Under the pieces are notes generated by a model that was given only the letters and a program-made list of their open reading frames with translations, had not been told where the DNA came from and searched no databases. From positions 14,787,771-14,851,770 of the forward strand of contig OZ025258.1 in NCBI GenBank assembly GCA_964019135.1: a DNA stretch of 64,000 nt, read 5' to 3'. The DNA is from Arenicola marina (taxonomy: Eukaryota > Annelida > Polychaeta > Arenicolidae). Below, piece by piece: positions 35,048 to 46,610 of the stretch; the stretch's first letter is position 1, and each line of letters begins with the position of its first letter. The position numbers and the translations under genes are program-made.

Positions 35048-37156
35048 CGAATGTACTTCAATGCATTTGTTCTTAATCAGAACAATTTGGTGCCGCTTGT
35101 CAGAATTATTTCTTTTTAATGGATATGTCTTATTCGATGATTAATTATAACGTCGGCAATAAAAGGTCGTTCGGATTAACACGCAGGCAGCGGCGGAAGT
35201 AATTTGAATTTCAAATTTAACTTCACCGTGACTATCGATCACACTATCTGACAATGCCTAAAGTATGCCTGTTTGGGAATAACAAAATACTTATATTACT
35301 ACCGTGTCGGCTTGGAACATGTGAGCACGGAACCAGCCAGCCCAATTCTTGGAAACCCCATCTGGGATAATCCATGAGTAAAGTGCTGCCACCTAGCGGG
35401 GTCTCTTGGAGACAACCATCGTGGATACTTTACCGAATCGCGAGATATCCCCCAGGGGCAGATGCTCTACAACGTAAGCGGAACGCCTCCTGTCGGGAGA
35501 TTGTCTCGGCTACTGCTCGAGGGGTTGTTTTATGCTTTCCATTTTATTGTCCAGGAAGTTTCCGATGCGTCCACAAGGCTGGCATAAAACGCCTCTTGAG
35601 ACGTTCGAGTTTGTCGACATTGGCCGACATGTGTTGATGTCCCATAAATCGCACCGTTCCGCCGATGCCTACCCTCTTCAAGCCTTGAAGAGTGCCAGCC
35701 CGTAGCTATGGAACGCCGTATGGGTACTGCATCTGAATCCGGTAAGCTACCAGAGTTACTGACAATCCCCAATTTTAGCTACGGGCAACATCATGACGTT
35801 ACTGCGATATAATTAGAGCAATTTTTGTTAACTTGTTTGCAAAATAGCACCCTCACAACTTTGTTGGACGATGTAGAAAATTTGTCATGGCCGATGCACA
35901 GTCAGTTTCAAACAAATGACGAATAAAATATTGAACTGACACTACCTTCCGCCATCTTTAGTTGACCGTATCTGCAGTTACGGGCCGCCATTTGAGAAAA
36001 GTGAATGTTGTTTAGTTAATGTATGCCTATCTTTTAATTACTATTTATTAAAAAAAAACAATGCGTTCAGTGAATTAGGTACTTGCATGAGCAGCATTAA
36101 ATGCCTTGATCATCAGTTTAGACTAGCCACAAACCTGTTTAGAGCCGCCGCCCGATGTACATAAGTACGATGTCTCATTTTAGTGTCAAGCTATTCGAAA
36201 ACAGTAATAGAAAGTTTTTGTCAACCAAAGCAAGGAAAAAAAGCTGTACATTGGGTAAGGATATAAAATGATATTGGCATTGACTTAGGAGACTCCCATT
36301 AAGAGTCCAACTACATCGGTGGATAGCATGGGAACCACAAATTAGCAGTAGGTAACCGTTCGCTTAGAGCTGTCAGACAAACAACTGGTGGTCATTGATG
36401 GTCACAATTTAGCATTTCGATGCTAAATGCCGTGGAAAATAATGAAAAGTGAAACTAGCTCATCATACTGTCCAACAAATACAACACTTACAATTTAACC
36501 CTGAAAACGAATGTCAGGAGCGGAAAATGGTTATTCTTGCTGCTCTAATTTGGCAATAAAATATGACCAATGTTGAGGTTGACATGAGCTGGACGCGCAT
36601 TAATATGTGGCGTTTCTTCACCTTGTGCTTCTTTCGCAAGCCCATCTTTCTAAAGAAACATCGGCTCATTTTAATTATATAAGAAACCGTATAAATATTG
36701 CATAAATATCAAATATATATCGTATATATATATATCATATATATCATACATTGAAAACGGTTTAGGTCAGTATCTAGTGAGAAAAAAAACGGCGTGTCGA
36801 TTTTCGAGGGACGTATGCGTCTCCTGCCACCACCCTCTAACCCCGCGATTTATCTGGTATCCAGATTTAAAAACAGTTCCTAGTGGCTATTTTTTTTATA
36901 ATTGAGGCATGTTTATTCCAAACAGGCAAGAGGTTGCCCCCCCCCCTTCCCCTCTCACTTAGCACCCTCAAATGGATACGCGCCTGTTCTTTATCTACAT
37001 ACAGAATCACTTGAAAAACCATGCTCAGCTAGTTCTATAATTATAATGCAGACGGCCCTCCATACTGAATTAACTCGGATGCTGTGAGACACGCGCCCCA
37101 GCTCCCGATGCCACACCGAGCCGCACGCCATAGCTGCCACAGTGGGTCCGCGGTAC
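35048..37156. other. No supported gene
   Basis: AT-rich intergenic DNA upstream of the GPCR, with a TATATA tract near 36715-36750. Nothing else is recognised. Confidence 0.45.
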
Positions 37157-37164
37157 TTTATAAA
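37157..37164 (+). promoter_or_regulatory. Possible TATA box of GPCR copy A
   Basis: TTTATAAA lies about 300 bases upstream of the first in-frame ATG. Copy B has TTCATAAA at the same place (58885-58892). Confidence 0.4.
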
Positions 37165-37458
37165 CCGAGGTAGGAGCGCCGACGGGGTTACAGTCGATTC
37201 GCAGACCGAAAAGAGACTCTCCAGCTACGGAGTGCACTCACATCACGCACGACAAGATATCTCCCCGGTGACCGATCCCTGTACCAACGCTCACCTCTCG
37301 GCTGGTTGTTGACGGTAGCACGACTTACAAACCCCGAAACAAAAAGCCAGGTTACAATTGGATTACTACTACATGCTGTATGAGCGTCGTTGGTAACTGC
37401 TAACCACTGCCGTGGTGAATTACATTCCGCAGTGTATTTACTATACGACCTTTGCAGA

Positions 37459-38568
37459 ATGGATGCGGAATGGAACGCGACCGACGCCACCGCCGCGGTA
37501 GACGATACAGCGACCCTCGTGGCGCTGTACTACAGCATCGCAAAATATCTCTGGCTGACCGTCGGATTCGTCATCTTAATATTCGGTGTTTGCGGCAATG
37601 TGTTGTCCTTCGTCGTTCTACAAACTGCCAGTTACAGGGTGCAGTCTACGGGCTTTCTGCTGAGTACCCTGGCGGTGACGGACACCATGTCGCTCCTGAC
37701 CGGCTTGCTGAACACGTGGATCGTTAAAGTGAGTGGATACGACGCTCGGAATGCGTCACACGCGTCATGTAAGATACACATCTTTCTGACCTACTGCTGC
37801 CAGACCCTAGGGTGTTGGACTTTGGTGACCTTCACCTTCGATAGGACTATTTCCCTGCTAATCCCCCTGAAATCCCGACAGTTTTGCACCAGGAGGCGCG
37901 TTATCATTGCCTGGTCCCTTGTCGCGTGTGTCTGTTGCGCATTTTATGCGCAGATTTTCTTCATTTTTTCGGTTAATCATTATCAAACCCCGCATTGGAA
38001 CGTCACCGAATGTAACTTTGATATTATATATTTCGAGAATGGATACAGCCGAGTGTTTTACATGATGGATATGACTCTCTTCTCCATTATCCCGAGCTTT
38101 GCTATCATCATCTGTAACATCCTGGTCGTCACCAGACTGGTGCGGATGAAGCGACAAGCCCGCCAGCTCACAGCGCCATCTAGCGAAGACGACAACAAAT
38201 ACCGATCGACGATAGCGATAGTGAGGACGGTCAGCCTCGTTTTCGTAGCCACCACGCTGCCGTACGCCCTACACTTCGTCACTCATTCGTACATCACCAA
38301 GGAAACGCCGCTTCACGGGGCAGTCGATCACGTGATCGGCACATGCGTCAAGTTGCTCTTCTTTGTCAACAACGCCGTCAACTTCCTGTTGTATTGCCTG
38401 AGTGCCGAGCGTTTCCGAGGCGTCATGAAGACCCTGTGGCCGTCCTGTCGGGCGTGGGTGACCTCCAGCAAGTACTCCAAGGACATACAGATGTCGCGTC
38501 AGATCAGCCGGACGAGTGTCACTCAGGTCACGGTTTTAGGGGTAAGGCCCAGTGCTGGGTCAGCATGA
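37459..38568 (+). CDS. Rhodopsin-type G-protein-coupled receptor, peptide-receptor-like (copy A)
   Basis: A single-exon frame of 369 residues; the first in-frame ATG is 37459, since upstream codons in this frame lack an ATG. Seven hydrophobic segments are visible. Family marks are GN in TM1 (Asn47), LAVTD in TM2 (Asp75), Cys104 paired with Cys185, FDRT at 127-130 where DRY is usual, and LP in TM6 (Pro268). VNFLLYC ends TM7. N-glycosylation sequons lie at Asn6, Asn98 and Asn181. The pattern fits the large lophotrochozoan set of FMRFamide- or TRH-receptor-like proteins; the ligand is unknown. The loop-3 and tail serines and basic residues suit G-protein coupling and phosphorylation. Its duplicate is at 59193-60302. 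Confidence 0.9.
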   Translation: MDAEWNATDATAAVDDTATLVALYYSIAKYLWLTVGFVILIFGVCGNVLSFVVLQTASYRVQSTGFLLSTLAVTDTMSLLTGLLNTWIVKVSGYDARNASHASCKIHIFLTYCCQTLGCWTLVTFTFDRTISLLIPLKSRQFCTRRRVIIAWSLVACVCCAFYAQIFFIFSVNHYQTPHWNVTECNFDIIYFENGYSRVFYMMDMTLFSIIPSFAIIICNILVVTRLVRMKRQARQLTAPSSEDDNKYRSTIAIVRTVSLVFVATTLPYALHFVTHSYITKETPLHGAVDHVIGTCVKLLFFVNNAVNFLLYCLSAERFRGVMKTLWPSCRAWVTSSKYSKDIQMSRQISRTSVTQVTVLGVRPSAGSA

Positions 38569-38725
38569 ATGAAAGAGTTATACAGGGAGGTAGCATTTCT
38601 CATTGAAATATACTTTTACCATTACATGATTTTTAACTTAGCTTAGCCATGTGATGTAAAGATTGCATTGTACAGTGACAATCTGACGCCTATCACGACC
38701 TTCTTAAGTCCCGTCCGGACGTTAG

Positions 38726-38787
38726 GTGTTTCCTATAGGTCTGTTCCATAGGTTTGTCCTATAGGTCTGTCCCATAGGTTTTTCCTG
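38726..38787. repeat. Short tandem repeat CCTATAGGTCTGT
   Basis: Four imperfect units of about 16 bases (CCTATAGGTCTGTTC, CCATAGGTTTGT) follow the GPCR. The same array is at about 60463-60522 in copy B. Confidence 0.65.
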
Positions 38788-40109
38788 ATGTTTTTGTATC
38801 TATAAGACATCACTGTCGACACGGTGCGATTATCCAATATGTTTGTTTCCTTGTTACCGAATCACAAGGGTTCGTTTCTATCACGTGACAGAAAGACACG
38901 CACTGATTGGCCAAAGATCTGTAGATCTGACCTAGCGAAATAGAACATTCCACCCGACCTATCGGCCATAAAAGAACCTCTGGGTATGTCCTAGTACCTG
39001 TCAAGACGACCTATTTAGACGGGGTTTTGGACCCTACTAGTCAATCAGTTGTGGATACAGGAAAGGAGGAGGGGGAGAGACTATTCATGAGCTGTAATTA
39101 CAGACATACATATGCTAAATAGGTGGTGGGGGTCGGGAGATTTCTGTTTTCCCAACAAGTGTTCGAACAATTATTGCATCAACTACTAATCAATTCCATA
39201 AACTAAAAAGATATAGTACATCAAAACGAATTTTGAGTCCCGCAAGGTTCGGTTTAAATCCCGATAAAACTATATTGACGGTTTTTAATGCCAGCAAAAG
39301 AAGGTTAAAATCCATGACAATGTCACCCATCCTAGCCAAACTGTTATTCAAACTACGATGACGCAATATTTATGAGTACAATTAGATTATTGTCCCTTGT
39401 GGAAAAGACGCATTGATCATATTCAGGTAAAATGTCGAGGGCGCTTAAAATAATCACTTGCGCGAGGAAAAAGCGTGCTATTTTTGCGGATTTCATATAA
39501 TTATTTTAACTATTTTGTCATTGTTTTGAAATATATTTTGAAAAAAAAACGTCATCCACAAAAACTTTTCAAATATTGAGTTTATAAAAGGGGGTGTATA
39601 TAATGCGCAAGGTTCTTCCTTTCATATTATTATAAGTTGGCTTTTGTATTGCTTATGTTTAAACAATATTATGGCTTACAAGTAATCTTGAAAGATATAT
39701 ATTGAAACGCGTAGGAACAGTTAAGTCGCAGTTAATACATGTTGTTAAATATAAATATAATATTGAACAGATATCTATGAGATTTAATGGTGTACGAATA
39801 TTTTTTGTTCAGTAGCTTGTTAAAGTTAATCGATAGCGTGAGTAATGTGATGTTAAAACGTTTATCACATTAGCCCAAATAATCAATGTAAATATCGTCA
39901 TGTTATGTTACTAGCACAACGATTGAGCCAAATATTCTCGTTGTTCCTATTAATGCCTATCTTATGTCATTTTGGGCAAATAAGCCTTAACATCTGCTCG
40001 TGACCACTAGTATTGTATTGTTAGTTATGGTACTTATGGCAATAAAGACTATTACTACTGGCTGAAATAAGTTGTGTATGATTCTTATTGTTGTAAAGGG
40101 GCCATATGG
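38788..40109. other. GPCR downstream region with a possible poly(A) signal
   Basis: No gene is seen. AATAAA at 40041-40046 (62024-62029 in copy B) is the first clear signal after the GPCR stop. It could end a 3' untranslated region of about 1.5 kb. Confidence 0.3.
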
Positions 40110-40305
40110 GCTACAGGGTCGGATCCAGGAATTTGAAAGGGAGAGGGGGGCTGGTCCATTAAAACTTGCGGCCGGAGGAGGGGCTCTGAACAAAATTGCG
40201 AACGGGGGGTCCACCAGATTTTGGACGATGGGAGGGGGGGGGGTCCACGCCGCTTCAGATAGCGTTCTTCCTCAAAAAGAGGGGGGGGGGGTCCACGCCT
40301 GAGAT
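40110..40305. repeat. Dispersed repeat with GGATCCAGGAATTT and G-runs (copy A)
   Basis: GGATCCAGGAATTTGAAAGG is followed by three G-rich segments ending in GGTCCACGCC. The counterpart is at 62100-62300, with different G-run lengths. It looks like an unclassified interspersed element. Confidence 0.4.
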
Positions 40306-41269
40306 GGCCTAAATTTTGCATTGTGAACTCCGCCAAAACGATGTCATGCCGTCTTTAAACGTGCATTATCGCTTGAGTGGATTGGTGTCGTTTGCGACGT
40401 AATAATTGATTGATGATAGACATTATGGCATTAAGGCATGCGTTAATTGAACAGTGTACAACACATATGGTTATTATGGTCGCGAGGCATGTGAATAAAT
40501 GGTTATGCTCGAGTACTCCTCGCGTTTTTTCATCAGCTCGAAGGTCAATACACCAGCAATACGAGGATGATTATTGTGTAACGATATTCCCAAATACAGT
40601 GTACTAGGCTCATGTTAAACTTAGCGCTTGGTCCAAAATGACATCGGCACATGTTACATGGCATAGAGTGACCATCTTTTTATATAAACTTTATTTACTT
40701 TTACGAGGTTCACAGCAGCGAATTCACATATTAATGTTCACCTGGGTACATCTTATATGGCATAGAGTTACCATTGAAACAATATGCGGGTTGTAAGTAA
40801 TAACATAGAAGCTTATCGAGCCATAACTGTTTTTTTTAGGAAACCATTTAGGGGGAGGGGGGCATTTGGTACATACTGCCCACCAGAGACATCGCTTAGC
40901 TTTGTCAGCCGAGCAATTCTCCTCTGTATTAGTTAGTATTGTTTTACATGAACTGAAGACTCACGATGATGGAGTCGTAACCGTTAACACACCCACGCCT
41001 CCGTTCCCGGTGAGGGTAGTTTGAGGTTGAGGGAGGGGAGGAGGCTGTTTCAGAATGTACCAAAGGATCTACAGGGCGCAGGGTGCTAAAACATGGCGAA
41101 GAAACAAAGTGTCTCGATATTCGCACCTCGGATATAACTTTTATACGACGTAGATGTCACCAACTTGTGGTCGAAATTCGTAGTTGGACAATTGGATGCT
41201 CTGTGCTCCCTAGCCGGAGGTGATTGCAATAAGAATGCACTAAAGCGCCTATGAGAATGCGTTATGTTT

Positions 41270-41470
41270 ATAGAGCATAATGGGGATAGAGCAAGGGAAA
41301 GGTCAAGATTAGGGGCCGTGGTAGGGGCAGGAATAGGGCCAGGGATAGGGTTAGGAGTAGGGGCAAAAGTAAGAGCAGGAGTGGAGGCAGGGATCGAGGT
41401 AAGGATATATGCAAGAGTAACAGCACGAGTAGAAGCAGGAGTAGGGGCAGGAATTAACGGTAGGGGTAGG
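41270..41470. repeat. Degenerate purine-rich GTAGGGGCAGGA repeat (copy A)
   Basis: About 200 bases of hexamer-like units (GGGATAGGG, GCAGGAGTAGGG) with telomere-like TTAGGAG within. The counterpart is at 63275-63470. Many G-runs could form quadruplexes. Confidence 0.65.
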
Positions 41471-41869
41471 CGCCACCGTATTTTCTCTTTGGCGCACATG
41501 CCTCATTTCTCCGCCTAGAATCGGACTATCTATGTGTGGGTTCAACATCGGCATAACCTTACATAACACGAAACAGTCTCTCTATATCCGCCCCCCCCCA
41601 CAACGAATTAAAATGAATCGGTGTTTTATGCCTCTCTTTTGTGCACACACAATTCACCATTGCTCACGTATTACTTACATCTAACCTTTACCACCAACCT
41701 TTATTCCGCGGACACAAACGCGATAGGTAAGCCCTCCAGTGCACTGATGATTTAGTTAAGATTCCTTTCGATGTCAAAGGGTGCGGGTGACAGGTGGGGT
41801 GGAGCAGAACCTAGCTGGGGCAACTCAACAATCGTTGATGGGTGGATTGCTGTTTGATGCCGTTTTTCT

Positions 41870-42025
41870 GCACAAGGGTAAACTGGGCCTTGGAATCTCG
41901 CCGGGCGATGAAGGATGAATTGACGAAATATACCCTAAATTAAGTTTAGTGCCCGGACCCGGATTCAAACTCGCGATATGCGGTCTGGTGCGATAATCAC
42001 GATGGCCCAGCCCGCCCCCCGACCC
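41870..42025 (-). mobile_element. Possible tRNA-derived SINE (minus strand)
   Basis: On the minus strand GGGCTGGGCCATCGTGATTA is followed by a B-box-like AGTTTGAATCC. A short body with CGCCCGGCGAGATTCC follows. The counterpart reaches the window end at 63900-64000. Confidence 0.4.
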
Positions 42026-44490
42026 CCGACAGATTTTACTTGCGCAAAACTTAATAAATAAATACAGACCTAACCACTGGTTCATATTGCTTGTCATCTG
42101 GATTCATTTAATCAATAATCAGATGGTAGATGCAATTTCCGTCGTTTATAGTCGAGGTGCACGCATACCAGTTTTAACTTTCTGCTGTGATATCGCAATT
42201 TTCTTAATCCATTAAAATGAATTGATGGGAATACAATGTCCATTAGCATTACAAATGTTTTTGAATTGTATATGTAATCAGTGATATAAAGCGATAACAG
42301 TTTGCCTGTTTACTCTCGATCGGAGTCTACCCCGTGGCCGAGTAGATTCTCTTTGGCTGTTGTCCCGTGTCCTCTGTTCCCACTTGGGGTATCTCAAGGT
42401 AATTGACCGCTCGGGACGTGCCGCTTGAAAGGGCGTCTTTTTCGTGCATTTTGGTACGCCAGTGGTACAGGGTTCATCCGACACGCATTGCGCATGCCCT
42501 AACATCTCCACGCGGACGATTTGCCGTGTTCCAAAACACGAAACCAAAGCCAATTGTTTTCGAAATATATTTAGTAAAGCATCAATCGATGTGGACACCT
42601 AAACTATGTCTTGGTGGAACCAGGGCGGAAACTGTTCTGTTCCCATGTTTGATTGCGAACTGCCGAGGAAAATGGTGCAGAGCGAAACTACACTCCCACA
42701 TCCCGTGTGATGCTACGGCGCAGTGTCCAGCCCATTACTGGTGCTGCCATCTGTCGACAAGCGTTGTAATTACAAACATCATTCTTCCAACTTGTTCCAA
42801 CCGGGAAAGTGATGTAAGAATCTGAGTAAGAGGAGGGGTGGGGGTGGGGAGCTGGATGGGTGTGGGTGTGTGAGGTGTATGTGGGGGTTAGTATGAGGGG
42901 TTTGCGGTGTTTGTAGGAACGTTGTGAGGGGTATTGGGACGCGGAAGAGGGTAGGAACAATGAAAATGGCAAAGGGACAAGGGAGAGGGTATGGGAACAA
43001 GGGCGAGGGATTGCGGAACAATGCAGGGGACATGAAAGCCTGATATTCGATACAAATGGCGTTGATGACACAGTCCGTTAACTTCAATCTCCATCCACAT
43101 TGTTTTATTCCCCCGGGAGTCTTCCATTTGTCATTTGTCTGCGTTTGCCCATAAAATTGCAATGTTGGCCGATAGATCCTGCCGCGGCGCTAGCTGTGTT
43201 TCCCCCTCGCAGACAATCAAGGAACGAAAGGTTGGAGAGGTAATTAGATTAGCGTGGTCGCTTATATCGCGTATAGGCTGTAAGTGAATGACCAAATCCA
43301 CAGATAAATCATATATAATGTTTCAGACCGTCCGAAGAGGCATTATTTCGCAAATATCCGTCATTTTGGACAAAGCATGACTGGCGCAAATAATCCCAAA
43401 AATAATTTGGTGCTGTCTTGATTTTCCAGGGGAAGCTAAATACAATATTTCCAGTGCCTTTCTGAGTGGCATGCAGAGGATGTTACTTTCATTTACAGAG
43501 ATGACAAATTTTGAATTAATAACAGAATATGTTGTGATGCGACGAAGCTATCTTGATATGATACCAAGCACTATCATAGCACCCAACTAAAAACAAAAGA
43601 AGCAAGACAAGGACTAGCTATATGAGCAAGCTCAAGATATGCCGTTGGAGGGTAATTTATTCTACTTTTGACATGTTTAATGCTCTCGCTGTAACGGCCT
43701 TTACTCTTAATTTTCTATATTATCGCCCATGCCTGGTGTGCTTCGCTACCCACGAATATGTTGTTCTTCAAGAGGCAAAAAGTGGCTCTCTATTGTTAAT
43801 CGTGTTAGGGACTATGTTACTGCCGCAGACCAGGCCAAACACCAACGCGGTAATATATCGGGAATGGGGGATCCACAGCCAGTGTGCTGAGTCTCCATTT
43901 CAAAAGCAAGGGGTGGAGTATTGATGCGTGTCTGTGGGTGGGAGCGGGTGATTAGGAGAGGCTGGATGGGGGGCGGGGGGTAATGGTTAGTGATAAAGGT
44001 GATTACAAAACCGCAAATATATAAATAGGTGCTGCTCTCACAGCGGCTGGTTGTTGACGTGTAGATTCATATATTCAATTTGCGCATGAAAATTGTGTTT
44101 GGGGGGAGGGGTGGCGGTGTGAAGGCGGTGGGTGAGTGGGGGGTGGAGCCCAACCCCCTTCTACCTACACCTTGACCCCCACCCCTCCATCTCCTCGACC
44201 CCCACCCGGGTATATCATGCACATTTACTAGCAACCCCCGTCTTCTCCCCACACGCACTCCCTAGGTAACCGCCCCCCCACCCAATCCTTACCCCCCGCT
44301 TTCGCGAACCCACAGTCTGTGGACTGCTGGTTTTCCAGACGCTTCATTAGGACGAAAATGTTCCATTTTCGTCTTTTGTCGGTGTGTTCGGTTAGTGTCT
44401 GTCTGTCACGTGACGCATTATCTTTCGAATGCCTAAAGATATCGACTTCCAAATTCACAGAAAGATGCGAAATCGTCAAGTTCGTAGATG
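42026..44490. other. No supported gene; G-rich tracts
   Basis: G-rich/C-rich strand-biased tracts occur at about 42825-43030 and 43930-44300. A 100-codon frame at 43622-43924 has no recognisable motif. Confidence 0.45.
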
Positions 44491-44870
44491 GGCCATGTAG
44501 GTCAAAGGTCAAGGTCACAGGAATTTTTCGAAATTCGCTTAACCATTGACAGATAGGACCAAAAATCGGCAAAATTGCTATAGAGTTTTTGCTTAGATGA
44601 CACTCAAAATTAATTCACGTAGGTACCTTGTGCACGGTGTTTCAATTTTGAAAATCGTCCGAATAGTTCTTCTGCAAAAAAATCCCAAAGTTTAACATGG
44701 GATCCTACGGCAGGATTTTGGCGGGAAAATTGTCTCAATTTCTCCGTGAACGGTACAAGTGAGACAGCCGTCATCTGGCGTGATACGTGACATTAGTAAT
44801 TGAGCACGAATAACTATATTGGTCAAGGTCACGCTTCCAAGGTCAAGGTCACTACAAGGTCAAGGTCACG
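44491..44870. repeat. AGGTCA repeat clusters
   Basis: 44499-44517 holds AGGTCAAAGGTCA followed by AGGTCA. 44821-44870 holds three CAAGGTCAAGGTCAC groups. These match nuclear-receptor half-sites, but the motif is also a frequent repeat in marine invertebrate DNA, so function is unproven. Confidence 0.5.
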
Positions 44871-46475
44871 AAACAGGTATTCCCGAGTAACTCCGTTAAT
44901 AGAGAGGTCTAGAGATTCGCTGTTTGTTTGAGTATTCGTCAGGGAGAGGCGGAAACGCATTACTCCCTCAGATTTTCCGGATACTTAACGATCTTTGAGT
45001 AATCGGCCAATCAATATTCAGCGTACGTGTCAAGTGGCGGTTTGAACTTTGCATGGCCATAACTCGGTCAATATTTGAGCTAGGGAGCCCAGATTTGGCA
45101 TGAATGGAGAGAGAAATGTGACATCGAAACCACCTTAGAATTGCTCTAGGACGCTTAGTTTGGCCGTTAGAACGCTCGCAAGAGGTGCACCCCCCTTGCC
45201 GAGGCTCCCATTGTGAGTCAACGGCGATATCGACCGGCACTGCTTCGGGGTTGCGATGGCCGCCGTTCGCTTAATAGCGACGCTAGAGAGTCGGGACCCG
45301 TTGCAAAAGACGCGCAAACGTCGACTTGGGTTGGAATCTGCCTTTGCTTTTAGCCTATCGCCCGAAGAGCGATTAGGGCGGGACCAAGGACGCGTGGGAA
45401 GTCGGGATTTGAACGTATTCACTCTAAACGACGCCCTCGAGCTGGAAAAATAGCCCGCGTTGAACAGCAGATGGCGCTCGTCCAGCACATCACGATATTT
45501 GGGGTCCAATTTGGGCTAATTTGCGCTTTCAGCCAGCAATTTGGCCTGGCTACATCTTTCAGTTGGCGATATGGTCTCGAACGCCAGGCCGAACAACCAA
45601 TGAGCGAGCGACGATGGGTCTTAAAATGGTCGAATTAGTCCCAAAACTCCCATTTTCGTCCCTTCTCAAGCTCTGCTTGACCGTCTAGTCTGGGGTATGT
45701 TTTTTTCTGGCCACATCTTAATGTCCCTGCACCTTAATGTGTCCAGAAAATGATCTCATACATTTTTTTTATTTAATGGTCGGGTTCCGCTAGATAGTGT
45801 CAAAGCGAACAAGGAGCGATCATTGGGGAATTATCGCCGTAAGTTTCTTTCCTATCCCGCCCTTGATGTTACGCCTTGCCTAAGTTACTTGATCATACAT
45901 ACATCATGCCCCCTCCCTCCCAATATACCGGCCTTTTATCACCGACACCCGACCCACGGCGCCCCCATGCGGGAAACCCAGTAAGTCGCCTTGCTGCAAC
46001 TATAACCGAAGCAATCCCGGTGCGTAAAGTCTTAACAACAGAGAATGCAGCGTTATCATCTGTTTACACTTCCCTCTTGCAAAAACTCTCCTAGTAGAGT
46101 CCGTGTAAATCCCCTCCCCCTCACCCGCCAGCCCCCCCCCCCCCCACCCGCTCCTTTTTCCCCACCCCATTGCATAACCTGAGCTTTTGGATCACCCAGA
46201 CCGGCAGAACCAAGACCAGTTCAATACCTGGCATCACCCAATTCTGGAACCGCGATCCCCAAGCCAATAGTTTTGGAGCAGAGTTATGGATCCTGTGTAT
46301 TTTTTTGCCTGGTTCAAAGGATTACATTCTTTCCCGGTGTTTTGCGTTAGCAGAGAGAGGAAGGAGGATAGTTGGTAATTTTCCTCTTCTGTACCTTACC
46401 GCGCCCGTGAACAGACTCGGGAACGGATTCAGTGTTAAAACCTGCCCCGCACCATTAACAACATCTGGCATCTGT
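44871..46475. other. No supported gene
   Basis: Overlapping open frames on both strands at 45135-45509 have no recognisable domain. A long C-run lies at about 46128-46146. Confidence 0.45.
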
Positions 46476-46610
46476 TGTTGTGACCACTAAACCACAGATC
46501 AAACCACAGGTGCTGGGTTCGAATCCGAACCAGAGCATTTGGGCATCCGCAACATGTTGCAGACATCAATACTTCATCGCCTTAGGAGGTTCCTTGGCCA
46601 AGATAACCCA
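46476..46610 (+). mobile_element. Possible tRNA-derived SINE
   Basis: The B-box match GGTTCGAATCC lies at 46516-46526, with TTCCTTGGCCAAGATAACCC downstream. That tail resembles the one of the SINE at 34881-35047. The head is poorly defined. Confidence 0.35.

Larger units (their letters stand above)
28921..42000. repeat. Large segmental duplication, copy A, right part
   Basis: This region matches 50258-64000 in the same orientation, at an offset of about 21.3-22.0 kb that shifts with indels. The copies differ by scattered substitutions plus several indels of tens to hundreds of bases. It contains the 36-bp minisatellite, two SINEs, the GPCR and several repeats. The right limit is unknown because copy B runs out of the window. 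Confidence 0.9.

Noticed and set aside
42320-42480. Possible tRNA or SINE with TGGCCGAGTAG and GGTTCATCC
   Set aside because: The A-box and B-box matches are too far apart and no cloverleaf or body can be drawn.
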